Notes: generated by a model from the letters alone, not told the origin. A DNA stretch of 64,000 nucleotides from Leptolyngbya sp. PCC 7375 (GCF_000316115.1 NZ_JH993797.1:7103961-7167960), one strand, 5' to 3'; positions 17,753 through 27,051 are shown, counted from the first letter of the stretch. Numbers and translations are program-made.

Positions 17753-18115
17753 TTAAGCCGATAATGTGTGTCGCTTGAGAATACGCTCGCACCACTCCTG
17801 AGAAAGTCGTGCCACCTCCTGCCGTTTTTGCTCATCCCCCCACCAATCCGAGCAATTTAACTTCCAGCGACTCAGCAACCGTTGCAGGTCAGCCAACTCA
17901 ACAGCCTGGTCTAGACCCGTCTCTAAATCAATACCCGGCACTATCCACTCGATAAAAAACTGACTTTCCCTAATAAGGTGTTCAACAACTGATTCACCGG
18001 TAACGCTGTCAGCAAAAAACTGAATGCGAGTTAAATTCAACGCAAGACTTTCCAGCTGAGCTGTTTGGTCAGCCTGAAGGAATCGTTTTTTGAGAATGTC
18101 CCAATTCACTCCCAT
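17753..18115 (-). CDS. Hypothetical protein, 120 residues
   Basis: I do not recognise this family. The protein is soluble, helical and tryptophan-rich near its C-terminus (SDWWGDEQKRQEVARL), with no membrane segment, signal peptide or nucleotide-binding motif. GGAG lies nine bases before the ATG. It stands alone just outside the integrative element and is followed by a different minus-strand gene 195 bases upstream. Confidence 0.6.
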   Translation of the reverse strand: MGVNWDILKKRFLQADQTAQLESLALNLTRIQFFADSVTGESVVEHLIRESQFFIEWIVPGIDLETGLDQAVELADLQRLLSRWKLNCSDWWGDEQKRQEVARLSQEWCERILKRHTLSA

Positions 18116-18309
18116 TGAATTTCAACTCCTTCTACTCGGGGGTAGCACGGCCTCTAACGATCACAATCATGGTTCATCTATTCGTGCTTGGCATCCTCTA
18201 ATTGATTTATCGTCAGTTTTAGCCCAAATAGTACTGGCGATATGATGACATCTCCATTCTTCTTTGTAGGCATAGTCATTTCTGCTAGCGTCCAATACCT
18301 TTAGGCTGG

Positions 18310-19239
18310 CTATGAAATGCCTTCAATACATCCAAATCGTTTCAAGACCAGCAGTGTTTCAATCGAGATCACACCACTCCAATCTTGATGGGCCTGTTGC
18401 CATGCATCTGGAAACATATCTCCCCAAGACCATGTGGGTAACCAGGCACCATCTTTACTTTGATTAGCAACCTCGTAGGCTAAATTTGCTGCTACAGCGT
18501 CTTCCATTCCAGCCAGAAAGGGAGAGTCGGGAGCATCGATTACTTGTAATGGTCGCAAGCAATAGCCTTCCCACTTTGCAGGATCGTGTTCAATGGTTCC
18601 ATCAAGCTGCTGGGTTAATGCTTGGCGCATCTGTTCCCGGAATTCATTGGGCAGTGTTTTTGTCTTCATTAGACGTAGGCAACACAACAGGTCATGCATC
18701 TCAATCTCATTTGCAGGTGATAATGCGCCCATAACCCGCTCCGATACCTGAGAGATAATGGTTTCCGGGACAAGATGTTGATAGTCATATAGATACCCTA
18801 GAATCTCAGCGGTGGGGTTAAGAGAGAATGACTCCGGTTCTTCATCATCTGATTGCTCCCACCAAGGAGCATGGGGGCTCTGCTGAGCTGATTTAGGGAT
18901 GATCGGCCAGTGCCATTCTTTTTGATCCAGTGTTTTTAGCAGATAAGAGACCGCAACTGAGACTAAGTCATGATCTGAGATGCTATTAATGGAGCGGAGT
19001 ACTTGAAAGGCTATGGATGTGCAAAGTGCCGAGCTATCATTTGTGCGCAAATCAGGCTCTAGTCCATGACCGAAACCGCCATCTGGATTCTGGAATTCCT
19101 TCAGTGCAGCAACTACTGAGTCGGATGATGCTTCGTTAAAGGCGTAGTGGAATCTGGCGATTTCTAATGGCCGTCCCTTTTGTTCAATAAACTGTCGTGA
19201 GGCGTCTAAGGCTGTCCTGGTTAGAATTGGCTTTGTCAT
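18310..19239 (-). CDS. Alpha/alpha-toroid protein (squalene cyclase/prenyltransferase-like fold)
   Basis: About 309 residues from the ATG at 19239, which is preceded by GAGAGG; a start seven codons upstream is open but lacks such a site. Repeats such as FQNPDGGFGHGLEPD near residue 60 and SKDGAWLPTWSWG near 265 resemble the QW-type repeats of terpenoid cyclase/prenyltransferase toroids. The DXDD and other catalytic motifs of true squalene cyclases are not evident, so only the fold is called. It has no operon partner. Confidence 0.6.
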   Translation of the reverse strand: MTKPILTRTALDASRQFIEQKGRPLEIARFHYAFNEASSDSVVAALKEFQNPDGGFGHGLEPDLRTNDSSALCTSIAFQVLRSINSISDHDLVSVAVSYLLKTLDQKEWHWPIIPKSAQQSPHAPWWEQSDDEEPESFSLNPTAEILGYLYDYQHLVPETIISQVSERVMGALSPANEIEMHDLLCCLRLMKTKTLPNEFREQMRQALTQQLDGTIEHDPAKWEGYCLRPLQVIDAPDSPFLAGMEDAVAANLAYEVANQSKDGAWLPTWSWGDMFPDAWQQAHQDWSGVISIETLLVLKRFGCIEGIS

Positions 19240-19455
19240 TGAGCACCCTCTCAATTCCATTAGTTTATTTGTACTATTTTAGGAGAGGTTCAGTAATGTT
19301 GGCTAAAATGCTGTAATTGCCTGAGTGAATTCAGCACTCTATCCGCAATGGGGTATCTCAGAAATACTTAAACGTTAACTTATTTAGCAATTCATCAGCA
19401 TTTATAGGTGAAGGCGCTAGGCTTTGGTCAAATAGTTTCCTGAACATGCTGAGCC

Positions 19456-19869
19456 ATGCCTCGTAAACCCAGCAATGATGATCCAGATAAGCCCACTAAA
19501 TCGCGGGTGCGCTTTATTTTTGAGCCAGACCGTAGCTCCCCTAATGGTGTTACTTATAGCTGGCTGATTCATCGTACTTATAAGGGCAAAGAGAAAGCGG
19601 CTACTGCGGCTCGCGCGTTTTGGCTTCCCTTTGCTTATAAGGATACTGGGAAGCATTCGGAGGCAGAGTTAAAGGACCTGGCTCGTCAGTCTATTATTCG
19701 GATGGAAGAGCAAATTCAACATTTGCGGGAAACGTTTGGGATTGAGGCTCCGTCAAGCGAATCTGACCAGCCTGAATTTCCGGCAATTAGCCCAATGGCG
19801 GTACCGACAGGAGAGATTTCTCTGTTGGCTCAAGATGATCTACTCAACGACTTTTCAGATGTGTTGTAG
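19456..19869 (+). CDS. Hypothetical protein, 137 residues
   Basis: Not recognised. The protein is basic in its N-terminal half (MPRKPSNDDPDKPTKSRVRF) with a tryptophan-containing core (SYSWLIHRTYKG-like, FWLPFAYKDTG) and a predicted coiled helix LKDLARQSIIRMEEQIQHL. The gene ends nine bases before the ATG of the next gene, so the two form an operon. It may be a small DNA- or RNA-binding protein, from charge alone. Confidence 0.6.
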   Translation: MPRKPSNDDPDKPTKSRVRFIFEPDRSSPNGVTYSWLIHRTYKGKEKAATAARAFWLPFAYKDTGKHSEAELKDLARQSIIRMEEQIQHLRETFGIEAPSSESDQPEFPAISPMAVPTGEISLLAQDDLLNDFSDVL

Positions 19870-19878
19870 GGAGTGATC

Positions 19879-20607
19879 ATGGCAAAGTCTTCTAAAAGTG
19901 ACAAAGAAACGACTTCAGAAGAGGCTCCATTGGTGCCTCGAGAGCCTGATACGGAAAAGGGACAGCAGGCGAGAGAACAGTATTTGGTATTGGCAAAGGC
20001 TGCTCTAAGAGTGAATTTTGAGGATTATCAGACGTTATTTCAGGCTTACGCGAGTGAAGAGCCTGAGGATCAACAGACGGCTCAACAGCTGGATCGCACG
20101 GTTGCTCAAGTGGCGTTACAGGCGGGGCATTCTCCTCGGCAGGTGATTCAGTTTGTTGCTCAGGGACCCTATGTGCAGTGTGAGACGAGGGCGCAATCGC
20201 CAGAGGAGAAGAAGGCGGCTCTGCCCAAGCTACTGCACTATGCTAAAACGCAGGTGGATACGGCTCAGAAGCAGCGGTATACGGAATATGCGAATGCGGT
20301 GACTGGTAAGATTCAAAGCTACGCTGATTTGTATCGGGAGTCTGTGAGTAGTGACCTGGCAGCAATTCAGTTGGACCAGCAGGTGGTGGCTGCTGCGCTG
20401 AGGGCTGGGGAGTCGGCTGAGGCGGTGACTCATTTGTTGTATCAGGGGCCATATGCACAGTTTCAGCAGGGTGTGAAGGGGATGGATGCTGGGTCGTTGG
20501 ATCAGTATGCTAAGGGAACTGTGGCTCAGGTGCAGTCGATTCAGTCGTTGCAGATATCTGGGGATAGTGGTGGAAGGCGTAAGCGATCGCAATCCCTGGA
20601 TCGATAA
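19879..20607 (+). CDS. Hypothetical protein with an internal duplication
   Basis: I prefer the ATG at 19879 (GGGAG six bases upstream) over the GTG at 19873. The 242-residue protein holds two related helical units. Unit one ends VAQVALQAGHSPRQVIQFVAQGPYVQ. Unit two ends VVAAALRAGESAEAVTHLL followed by YQGPYAQ. Each unit has about 65 residues preceded by an F/Y-rich helix. The family is not recognised. The C-terminus is basic (GGRRKRSQ). It is probably a partner of the preceding 137-residue protein. Confidence 0.65.
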   Translation: MAKSSKSDKETTSEEAPLVPREPDTEKGQQAREQYLVLAKAALRVNFEDYQTLFQAYASEEPEDQQTAQQLDRTVAQVALQAGHSPRQVIQFVAQGPYVQCETRAQSPEEKKAALPKLLHYAKTQVDTAQKQRYTEYANAVTGKIQSYADLYRESVSSDLAAIQLDQQVVAAALRAGESAEAVTHLLYQGPYAQFQQGVKGMDAGSLDQYAKGTVAQVQSIQSLQISGDSGGRRKRSQSLDR

Positions 20608-20764
20608 TAAAAAGCAAGTGAGATCGCCTTGCTCAATTAATTACCCATTCGGTCGAAAACCTACTCTAGGTCAAAAGCTTGTTGAGTATTCAGTACATAT
20701 GCATTATTGTTTGATATCCGTCTATAATGTCCCGGTGTTGCAATTCTAGAAGAAGCATAGGCCG

Positions 20765-21352
20765 TTGAGTCTGATACAAACAATTGAATTGAGCCTAGGG
20801 AGCAGTGGGGCATTAATCAGTGCTGATCTCGTTAACCTCAGCGACAAACATGTGGAGGATTATGAGCAGCATTGGCAACCACGGTTACAAGAATTTTCTC
20901 AAGAGGATCAGGACCTTAGCTGGCGATTTAAAGAGCAGCTTGCTAATCGACAGGCGAATTATGAAAGTTATGCTGTTGAGTACGATGGCATGACCCAGGG
21001 GATGATGTTGCTTGAAACGCAGTATCACTGGTCTATGTTTACGCCAGGTCAGCGATTGGTCTATGTCGAAACCGTGGTGTCAGCTCCCTGGAACCGGATC
21101 TATATTCAACGTCCACCTCGCATTAAGGGCGTTGGACGAGGACTGATAGAATTTGCACGGCAAAGAAGCCAGGCACTGGGTTATAACGGCCTTGTTGGGT
21201 TACATTCTTTGCCTGGGGCTGTTCAATTTTATGAAAAGCTTGGCATGATGCGTTTAGAGCTAGATCCAGAAGAAATTGTGGATGCTGACGAGGATATACC
21301 CTATTTTGAATACATGGGCCAGACTCAAGAGCAGGAGAGCCGTGATGAGTAA
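20765..21352 (+). CDS. GNAT-type N-acetyltransferase-like protein
   Basis: The 195-residue protein starts at TTG (MSLIQTIELS). The region VGRGLIEFARQRSQALGYNGLVGL corresponds to GNAT motif A (acetyl-CoA pyrophosphate-binding loop, here V-G-R-G with a preceding K-G), followed by AVQFYEKLGM, the usual motif B. The substrate is unknown. Its stop overlaps the start of the next gene (ATGAGTAA), so the two are translationally coupled. Confidence 0.75.
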   Translation: MSLIQTIELSLGSSGALISADLVNLSDKHVEDYEQHWQPRLQEFSQEDQDLSWRFKEQLANRQANYESYAVEYDGMTQGMMLLETQYHWSMFTPGQRLVYVETVVSAPWNRIYIQRPPRIKGVGRGLIEFARQRSQALGYNGLVGLHSLPGAVQFYEKLGMMRLELDPEEIVDADEDIPYFEYMGQTQEQESRDE

Positions 21353-21809
21353 CCTTAACCCTATATCCCAGTCTATGGCTGACATTTTGGATGCGGAAGC
21401 CGAAGTTACAGCGCCTATGCTAGCTGGTGTAGGACAGGTTGGTTGGATGAAAACCTGGCCTCAGCTTGCTACCTACTCCCACTATGCTCAGCTTAAGTCG
21501 CTGGTACTAAGGGGACTAGCGGCTGTGCTCAAAGACTGTAATTTGGGGGCAGGTTATGATGCGGCTTTGGATTGTGCTAAGCCGCTGATCATGGAGCGGC
21601 TTACAAAGCCATCAACCGATATCCAAAACCGTCTCTTAAAGTTGGTTGAAGGAGAAGCCCTTGGTCCCAGGGTTGAGTTAACGACAGAACGACTTACCCA
21701 ACTAAAGGTGATCTTTAAGGAAACATTGTTGTCAGAAGATTGGCAGGCAATTGCAAAAGCTGCAGCTGCAGAGGTTCAGCATCAGGTCCTGGATTTAATG
21801 GTGGCTTAA
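21345..21809 (+). CDS. Hypothetical protein coupled to the GNAT gene
   Basis: The 154-residue protein starts at the ATG overlapping the GNAT stop by eight bases. It is helical, soluble and of no family I recognise (MSNLNPISQSMADILDAEAEV...). Translational coupling suggests that it could be the acetyltransferase's substrate or partner. Confidence 0.65.
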   Translation: MSNLNPISQSMADILDAEAEVTAPMLAGVGQVGWMKTWPQLATYSHYAQLKSLVLRGLAAVLKDCNLGAGYDAALDCAKPLIMERLTKPSTDIQNRLLKLVEGEALGPRVELTTERLTQLKVIFKETLLSEDWQAIAKAAAAEVQHQVLDLMVA

Positions 21810-21988
21810 TGAGCGCTGGCCACTCAAGGTAAAGACTTTTGAGTTTACTTGGTTTACTAAGTAAGCAACATCTTAAGGCAAGCTTCCCAGCAAACATTAC
21901 TTGATTTTTTGTTTTTGCAGACTTTAGAATTACCCAAAGCGTCTGTTCTACAAAACATTAAATTGAGTAGAATCTGGAGAACTTTGTA

Positions 21989-22378
21989 GTGCAGATTATT
22001 GGTCACGGCATAGATATTGTAGAAATCGCCAGGTTCAAGGCAACATTAGCCAGACAGCAGAGTCAGTTTGAACTCAACTGCTTTACCGTCTTAGAGCGCC
22101 AGATTGCTGGCGAAGCAGGTGTAAATCGAGTTTCTTGTCTTGCAGGACGCTTTGCTGCTAAAGAAGCAGTACTAAAAGCTCTTGGCACCGGATGGAGTCA
22201 AGGCATTACTTGGACAGATGTAGAGATTCAGAGATTAGCAACGGGATGTCCTAGTGTTAACTTGCACGCAAAAGCCGCTCAGGTAGCTAATCAGCTTAGT
22301 ATTACGAACTGGTTTTTGAGTATAAGCCATGAGGAATCATATGCGGTGGCCAGTGCAATCGCTATTAGTTCTGATTAG
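21989..22378 (+). CDS. acpS: Holo-[acyl-carrier-protein] synthase
   Basis: The 129-residue protein is AcpS, which transfers 4'-phosphopantetheine from CoA to a serine of acyl carrier proteins in the cytoplasm. Diagnostic motifs are GHGIDIVEIARF with metal-binding D9, and GRFAAKEAVLKALGTG with E59. The start is GTG. The length is standard. It lies 290 bases upstream of a gene for a small ACP-like protein, but the gap contains that gene's own promoter, so linkage may be fortuitous. Whether this is the genome's only acpS cannot be told here. Confidence 0.93.
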   Translation: MQIIGHGIDIVEIARFKATLARQQSQFELNCFTVLERQIAGEAGVNRVSCLAGRFAAKEAVLKALGTGWSQGITWTDVEIQRLATGCPSVNLHAKAAQVANQLSITNWFLSISHEESYAVASAIAISSD

Positions 22379-22538
22379 ATGTCACAGGAGTAAGTTTCTA
22401 AAATCAAGAGTTTGAATGACTTAAGCAATGAATGAATTGCATGCGGTCATAACTCTGTTGTTCGGTTAGCCAGTATCTACAGTGGGTAATAGTAAGGTTT
22501 TGCAAAACTGATCGTGAGTTGACATTTCCTTTTGAAAT

Positions 22539-22650
22539 CGGTAAGATTTTATTACCGAATACAGATTGTTTTTCTTACCAACAAGGAGGTGAAAATCCTT
22601 TTGGCGAGGGGCGTAAGATTTTCTTACCAATATTGGTACAAATATACTAT
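22539..22650 (+). promoter_or_regulatory. Operator palindromes and promoter of the ACP-like/XRE operon
   Basis: Two related palindromes are present: CGGTAA-N7-TTACCG at 22539-22557 and GTAAGATTTTCTTAC at 22613-22627. They share the core GTAAGATTTT. A third half-site, TTCTTACC, is near 22572, and ACCAATATTGGT (22626-22637) overlaps the second palindrome. A TATACT -10 box follows at about 22642. The layout is that of a self-repressed operon, and the XRE protein encoded 300 bases downstream is the natural repressor (inference). Confidence 0.7.
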
Positions 22651-22664
22651 ACTAATGTTAGGCT

Positions 22665-22952
22665 ATGGATCTTAAAACAGTGAAGTCTGCCCTTATAAAT
22701 GTTGTGAAAGACATTCAAAGATTTAGTGGTCAGGATGAGTCTAAAGTTTCAGGAGTTACATGCCCAGTGAAAGAGCTTTCAAACTTTGATAGCCAGATTT
22801 GTATTGAGGCCATGAGTATGCTCTCAACTGCATTAGACATAGAAATTCCAGTTGACAGAAATATCTTTGCCACTGAAGACAAGAGGCGACTTCTCACGCT
22901 TGATGAAGCATCGGCTGTAGTCTACGAAGGCTTAACTAAAGGAGAAAAATGA
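22665..22952 (+). CDS. Small acyl-carrier-protein-like protein
   Basis: The 95-residue protein does not match a family I know well. Its second half, FDSQICIEAMSMLSTALDIE followed by IP and later LTLDEASAVV, follows the acyl carrier protein pattern DSL...E...LE..F.IEIP...TV.D. S43 in D42-S43-Q44 would be the phosphopantetheine site. The leucine after the serine is replaced by Q, so modification is uncertain. It is the first gene after the operator region, and its stop overlaps the XRE start (ATGATG after GGAG). Confidence 0.5.
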   Translation: MDLKTVKSALINVVKDIQRFSGQDESKVSGVTCPVKELSNFDSQICIEAMSMLSTALDIEIPVDRNIFATEDKRRLLTLDEASAVVYEGLTKGEK

Positions 22953-23296
22953 TGTCTGAAACACCTGATGTTAGGGCAATCATTGCTAAACGAATTCGTA
23001 AAGCACGCGAAATGGCAGGCTTGTCTCAAGGACAGGCAGCTAAATTACTTGGACTTCATCGTCCCTCAATTACAGAGGCAGAGGCCGGTAATCGCAAAGT
23101 ATCTGCTGAGGAAATTACTAAGTTTGCGGAACTATACAAAGTGGAGATGTCTTGGTTGTTGGGTGAAGGTGAAGACCAAATAGACCCTCAGGACAGTAAG
23201 CTGCAACTTGCCGCGCGAAAAATGAAAAAACTAAAGCCAGACGAGCTTGATCTTGTTTTAGCGCTTATAGCGTCTATGCGTGGAGGAAAACAATAG
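22949..23296 (+). CDS. XRE-family transcriptional regulator
   Basis: The 115-residue protein has an N-terminal lambda-Cro-type helix-turn-helix (about residues 10-65: IRKAREMAGLSQGQAAKLLG, PSITEAEAGNRKVS). A C-terminal helix ARKMKKLKPDELDLVLALI probably dimerises. It overlaps the ACP-like gene by four bases. It probably represses its own operon through the palindromes upstream and may serve as an antitoxin-like guard. The ISKra4-type element begins 15 bases after its stop, so any downstream genes of the operon have been separated from it. Confidence 0.85.
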   Translation: MMSETPDVRAIIAKRIRKAREMAGLSQGQAAKLLGLHRPSITEAEAGNRKVSAEEITKFAELYKVEMSWLLGEGEDQIDPQDSKLQLAARKMKKLKPDELDLVLALIASMRGGKQ

Positions 23297-23910
23297 ATAT
23301 GAAGATATCTAGGGGGTATGACCTCACTTGGATGTAAGTTTCCGAGGTTTCGGCTAAAATAAAAGTATTGTCTACAGGGCCGTTAACATGCCAGCATCGA
23401 TTGTTAGTAGTGAGGCTAATAGTGTCACGATACAGATAACTATTCCCTTTGGCACGACGATGTTAGGCAGCGAGAATGAGATTCAGCAAGGGCTGAATTT
23501 AGCCGGTCAACTGGCGACAGAAAAAGCTCTCGAACAATTCGATAGTGATGGTAGTCCCATTGAACGCTCAGGACAGCGTTGGACGAGCAAAGGCAAGGAT
23601 GCGAAGGTCTATCAAAGCCCCTATGGTCCGGTGCAGGTAGCACGTCATCTCTACCAAACGTCCGAGGGTGGGAGTACCTTCTGCCCCTTGGAAACCGATG
23701 CGCGCATGATCAGAACGGCAACCCCTCGCTTTGCTAAACAGATTAGCCACAAATATGCTGAGATGAGCAGTGTGCGGGTGGCAGATGTTGCGCGACAGTG
23801 AAGGTAGGCAGGTGACGCCAAGGCGGTTGTCGGGTTTCGCCCAAAGAGCGTGAGACAAGGTTATCGGCGCAAGCGTTAGCTTAGCTGGGTTGTCACCAGT
23901 CGAAGAAAAA

Positions 23911-23953
23911 GGCACAGGTAGATCTCCTGCGAAAGAGAGCGATGACCTGTGCC
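23911..23953 (+). repeat. Inverted repeat upstream of istA
   Basis: GGCACAGGT at 23911 pairs with ACCTGTGCC at 23945, a 9-bp stem with a 25-base loop just before the istA start. It may fold in the mRNA leader and limit transposase synthesis, as suggested by position only. Confidence 0.4.
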
Positions 23954-23987
23954 GAAAGCCATTCACTTATACCAAAAGAGAGCCTAT

Positions 23988-25712
23988 ATGAACGCGAGAA
24001 AGCTGGGGTTGACCCAGACGGCATCGTCGACGATAGCCGAGATATCAGAGCGGACAGGGCAACGGATTGATGCAGGCCATCACCGCGCTAACCGAGGAGC
24101 TGTCGTTGCATCATCCCGGAGCCAAGATCCCTTAGCTGGCGTCTGGGCCAGCGAGCTAGAACCGATGCTACGCCAGGAACCGAGACTGAAACCAATGACG
24201 CTGTTTGAGTACCTGCAAGAGCAGTATCCAGGCAAGTACCCACAGGTGCTACGCACCTTACAGAGAAGAGTGCAGCAGTGGAAAGCGCTGCACGGGCCGG
24301 CGCCGGAGGTCATGTTCGTACTGCGCCATGAACCAGGCGTCATGGGACTCTCAGACTTCACCAAACTGAAAGGGATGGAAATCACCCTCAACGGCAAGCC
24401 ATTTGAGCACTTGATTTATCATTACCGGCTCGCCTACAGCGGTTGGCAGTACGCGCAGATTATTCAGGGGGGCGAAAGCTTCATTGCCCTATCCGAAGGG
24501 TTGCAGAACGCCCTAGCTGCGGCTGGCGGTGCCCCACAAGAACATCGCACGGACAGCCTGAGCGCGGCCTACCGTAATTCAGGGGGGCATCGTATCCAGG
24601 AGCTGACGCGGTTCTACGATGACCTGTGTGAGCACTACCGGATGGTGCCAACGAGAAACAACAAAGGCAAAGCAAACGAGAACGGATCTGTAGAAAGTCC
24701 GCACGGCCACCTGAAGAACCGTATCAAACAGGCTATCTACCTGCGCGGCAGCAGCGACTTTGCCAGTATTGCCGAGTACCAGGCGGTGATAGACAACGCC
24801 GCTGCTGGTCTCAATCGGCAGTGCGAGGCCAAGTATGAAGCAGAAAAAGCCGTCCTACAACCGCTGCCGAAACGCCGAGTGGCCGACTACGAGATTCTCA
24901 GTGCCAAAGTCAGCTGTCACAGCACGATAGAGGTGCGCTGCATTCTCTACAGCGTGCCATCACGACTGATAGGTCAACAGATAGAAATTCATCTCTATCA
25001 TGACCGTTTAGTCGGCTACTTTGCGCGGCAGCAGGTGTTTGAGCTGTCCCGCATGCGTGTGGCTGGCAAAGGACGACGGCGGGGGCGCTGCATCGACTAT
25101 CGCCATGTGATAGGTGGACTCAGGAAAAAGCCCAGAGCCTTCCTCTTCTGTCAGTGGCAGTCAGATTTGTTACCGACTGCTGAGTTTCGCCAGCTTTGGG
25201 CGCAGATGAAAGCTCAGTTTGAGCGCGACCAAGCCGCTGTACTCATGGTCGAAGCGCTCTACATTGCCGCCACCTATGACAAAGAACAAACCGTCGCCAG
25301 CTATCTTGCCGAAGCCCTATCCAAGAACCAGCTGACGTTGAGGCATCTACAGCAACAGTTTATGCCCGATGCGGTAGCCACCTTGCCGCCAATCGCAACC
25401 CAACAACACGCTCTCGATAGCTATGACCAACTCCTCAGTGGCTCAAACGACACGGACGCCAACCTCATCACAAACACCACAAACAACCAGCCCGTACCAA
25501 CAGTTGAGCCGTCTGCTCAAACAGCTCAAGCTCACCAACATGCTTACCCACTGGGAAGCTACAGAGAGCCGCGCTTTGCAGCAACAATGGTCTTATGCAC
25601 AGTTTTTACTCAGCTTATGTCAACAAGAGGCCGACAGACGAGCACAAATGCGGCTAGAGCGCGCAAAAAAGGAAGCTCAGCTGCCCGCCGTAAAAAGTTT
25701 GACCAACTTTGA
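23988..25712 (+). CDS. istA: IstA transposase (DDE, rve core)
   Basis: About 574 residues from the ATG at 23988 (AAAGAGAG upstream); a GTG 13 codons earlier is open. The catalytic core has D in MGLSDFTKLKG, D in EHRTDSLSAAY and E in NENGSVESPHGHLKNR. The last 90 or so residues are read from DNA that encodes istB in the next frame. IstA may therefore have lost its own stop, since family members are usually near 500 residues. IstA cuts and joins the IS ends with IstB help. Confidence 0.88.
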   Translation: MNARKLGLTQTASSTIAEISERTGQRIDAGHHRANRGAVVASSRSQDPLAGVWASELEPMLRQEPRLKPMTLFEYLQEQYPGKYPQVLRTLQRRVQQWKALHGPAPEVMFVLRHEPGVMGLSDFTKLKGMEITLNGKPFEHLIYHYRLAYSGWQYAQIIQGGESFIALSEGLQNALAAAGGAPQEHRTDSLSAAYRNSGGHRIQELTRFYDDLCEHYRMVPTRNNKGKANENGSVESPHGHLKNRIKQAIYLRGSSDFASIAEYQAVIDNAAAGLNRQCEAKYEAEKAVLQPLPKRRVADYEILSAKVSCHSTIEVRCILYSVPSRLIGQQIEIHLYHDRLVGYFARQQVFELSRMRVAGKGRRRGRCIDYRHVIGGLRKKPRAFLFCQWQSDLLPTAEFRQLWAQMKAQFERDQAAVLMVEALYIAATYDKEQTVASYLAEALSKNQLTLRHLQQQFMPDAVATLPPIATQQHALDSYDQLLSGSNDTDANLITNTTNNQPVPTVEPSAQTAQAHQHAYPLGSYREPRFAATMVLCTVFTQLMSTRGRQTSTNAARARKKGSSAARRKKFDQL

Positions 25713-26236
25713 GTTTGACCATTGCCCAAACTTCAATCCGGCCCCTCTGATGCAATTGGCCGATGACGATACCTGGCTCGATAACGCCACCAACTGCCTG
25801 TTTTCGGCGCGTCCGGAGTTGGGAAAACTCATTTGGCTCTTGGGTTGTCGCAAGCCATGCTAGAAGCGGGTCGGCGCATCAAGTTCTTCAGCGCACTTGC
25901 CTTAGTTCAACAGCTTCAGCAGGATAAACACAACTGTTGCTACAGTCTAGACTAAAGAAGCTCGACCGTTTTGACCTGCTCATCCTCGACGACTTGGGCT
26001 ACGTGCAAAAGTCTGAAGCCGAAACCTCCGTACTCTTCGAACTCATTGCCCACCGCTATGAACGCAAGAGTTTGCTGATCACCGCTAATCAGCCATTCAG
26101 CAAGTGGGACAGCATCTTTCCCGATTCGATGATGACCGTGGCTGCCGTTGACCGACTGGTGCATCATGCTGTCATCTTTGAGATTAAGGCTGACAGCTAT
26201 CGGCAGCAGCAGGCGGCGGCTCGCAATCAGGGATAA
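25423..26236 (+). pseudogene. istB: IstB helper, frameshifted
   Basis: Reading starts MTNSSVAQTTRTPTSS and continues to NATNCLFSARPELGK, where the frame slips; the next frame gives FGASGVGKTHLALG, the true Walker A. A second break near 25930 leads to RLKKLDRFDLLILDDLGYVQ (Walker B) and the C-terminus ending AAARNQG. With two frameshifts this copy is probably inactive. The 3' half is nearly identical to the IstB fragment at 46575-46920. Confidence 0.87.
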
Positions 26237-26376
26237 TTGACGCACAAAATACTTGGAGATTTTAATTGCTTGACAGTGACCAGGCGCTGTCATTTAGATC
26301 GCGCCTGGTCATTTAGATCGCTAGCTGTCGTTTGAGGTACCAACATAAAGCGGGACGATTTCCTCAGGAATCTAGA

Positions 26377-26447
26377 GTTCGGAAGTCGGAAGTCGGAGTT
26401 CGGAATGCCCTCCCTTTCCGACTTCCGACTTCCGACTTCCGACTTCA
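26377..26447. repeat. STRR-type heptanucleotide repeats forming a hairpin
   Basis: Tandem units of TCGGAAG on the left and their reverse complement CTTCCGA on the right make an imperfect palindrome with a short AT/CT-rich loop. Such heptamers are a known cyanobacterial intergenic repeat class. It lies inside the IS21 copy, downstream of istB. Confidence 0.8.
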
Positions 26448-27051
26448 GTCCTAGCCAAGATTTCCCGGCTTAAAATTGATACCCGTCGTTTGCTTTGATA
26501 GTCTCAGCATGAGACCAGTTAGTCTCTATTAAGTGTCAGTCAGCTCGCCAACCCGACTGTCGCGTCACGTCTACCCCCCTTGACATCTAACAGGCAGAAG
26601 ACCTCAACGAAAATCATGGTCGTGTAGTGGCCCGTTCGTTTATCCAAAATCTAGCAGACACCGTGGGGACTGTGGCCATGGCAAAAGAGGAGGATTGGCA
26701 TTATCAGACCCCCAAGGTCTCGGAGCCGGTAGCAACAGTTAGTCTAGGCCTCGATGGGACCTGTATGTTGTTGTGTGAGGAGGGGGGACGGCCAAGCCAT
26801 GGTCGGTACGTTGAGTTTGTATAACGCTCAGGGAGAGCGTCTGCATACCACGTACGTAGCTGCCCCGCCTGAATATGGACGACACCTCTTTCTCGACCGG
26901 ATGTCCCGTGAGGTTGAGCATGTGCTGAGCCTGTATCCGGATGCGCATCGGCAAGGATTAGCAGATGGTGCGCCTGAAAATTGGGACTTTCTCGGCCCCT
27001 ATGTCGATTCACAAGTGTTAGATTTCTACCATGCCAGTGGCTACTTGGAAA

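Larger units (their letters stand above)
23786..26592 (+). mobile_element. IS21-family insertion sequence (copy 2)
   Basis: The element begins TGTTGCGCGACAG and ends TGACATCTAACA (reverse TGTTAGATGTCA), with a 6-bp target duplication GGCAGA at 23780-23785 and 26593-26598. Deleting it with one duplication restores the host transposase frame exactly. It encodes istA and a frameshifted istB. A second, partial copy with about the same right end lies at 45177-46921 in opposite orientation. Confidence 0.92.

Noticed and set aside
20230..20592. Minus-strand open frame of 120 codons
   Set aside because: It is a shadow of the duplicated-unit protein on the plus strand, with no start site.
26377..26447. 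Heptamer repeat block as a CRISPR remnant
   Set aside because: The 7-base units have no spacers and match the STRR class.
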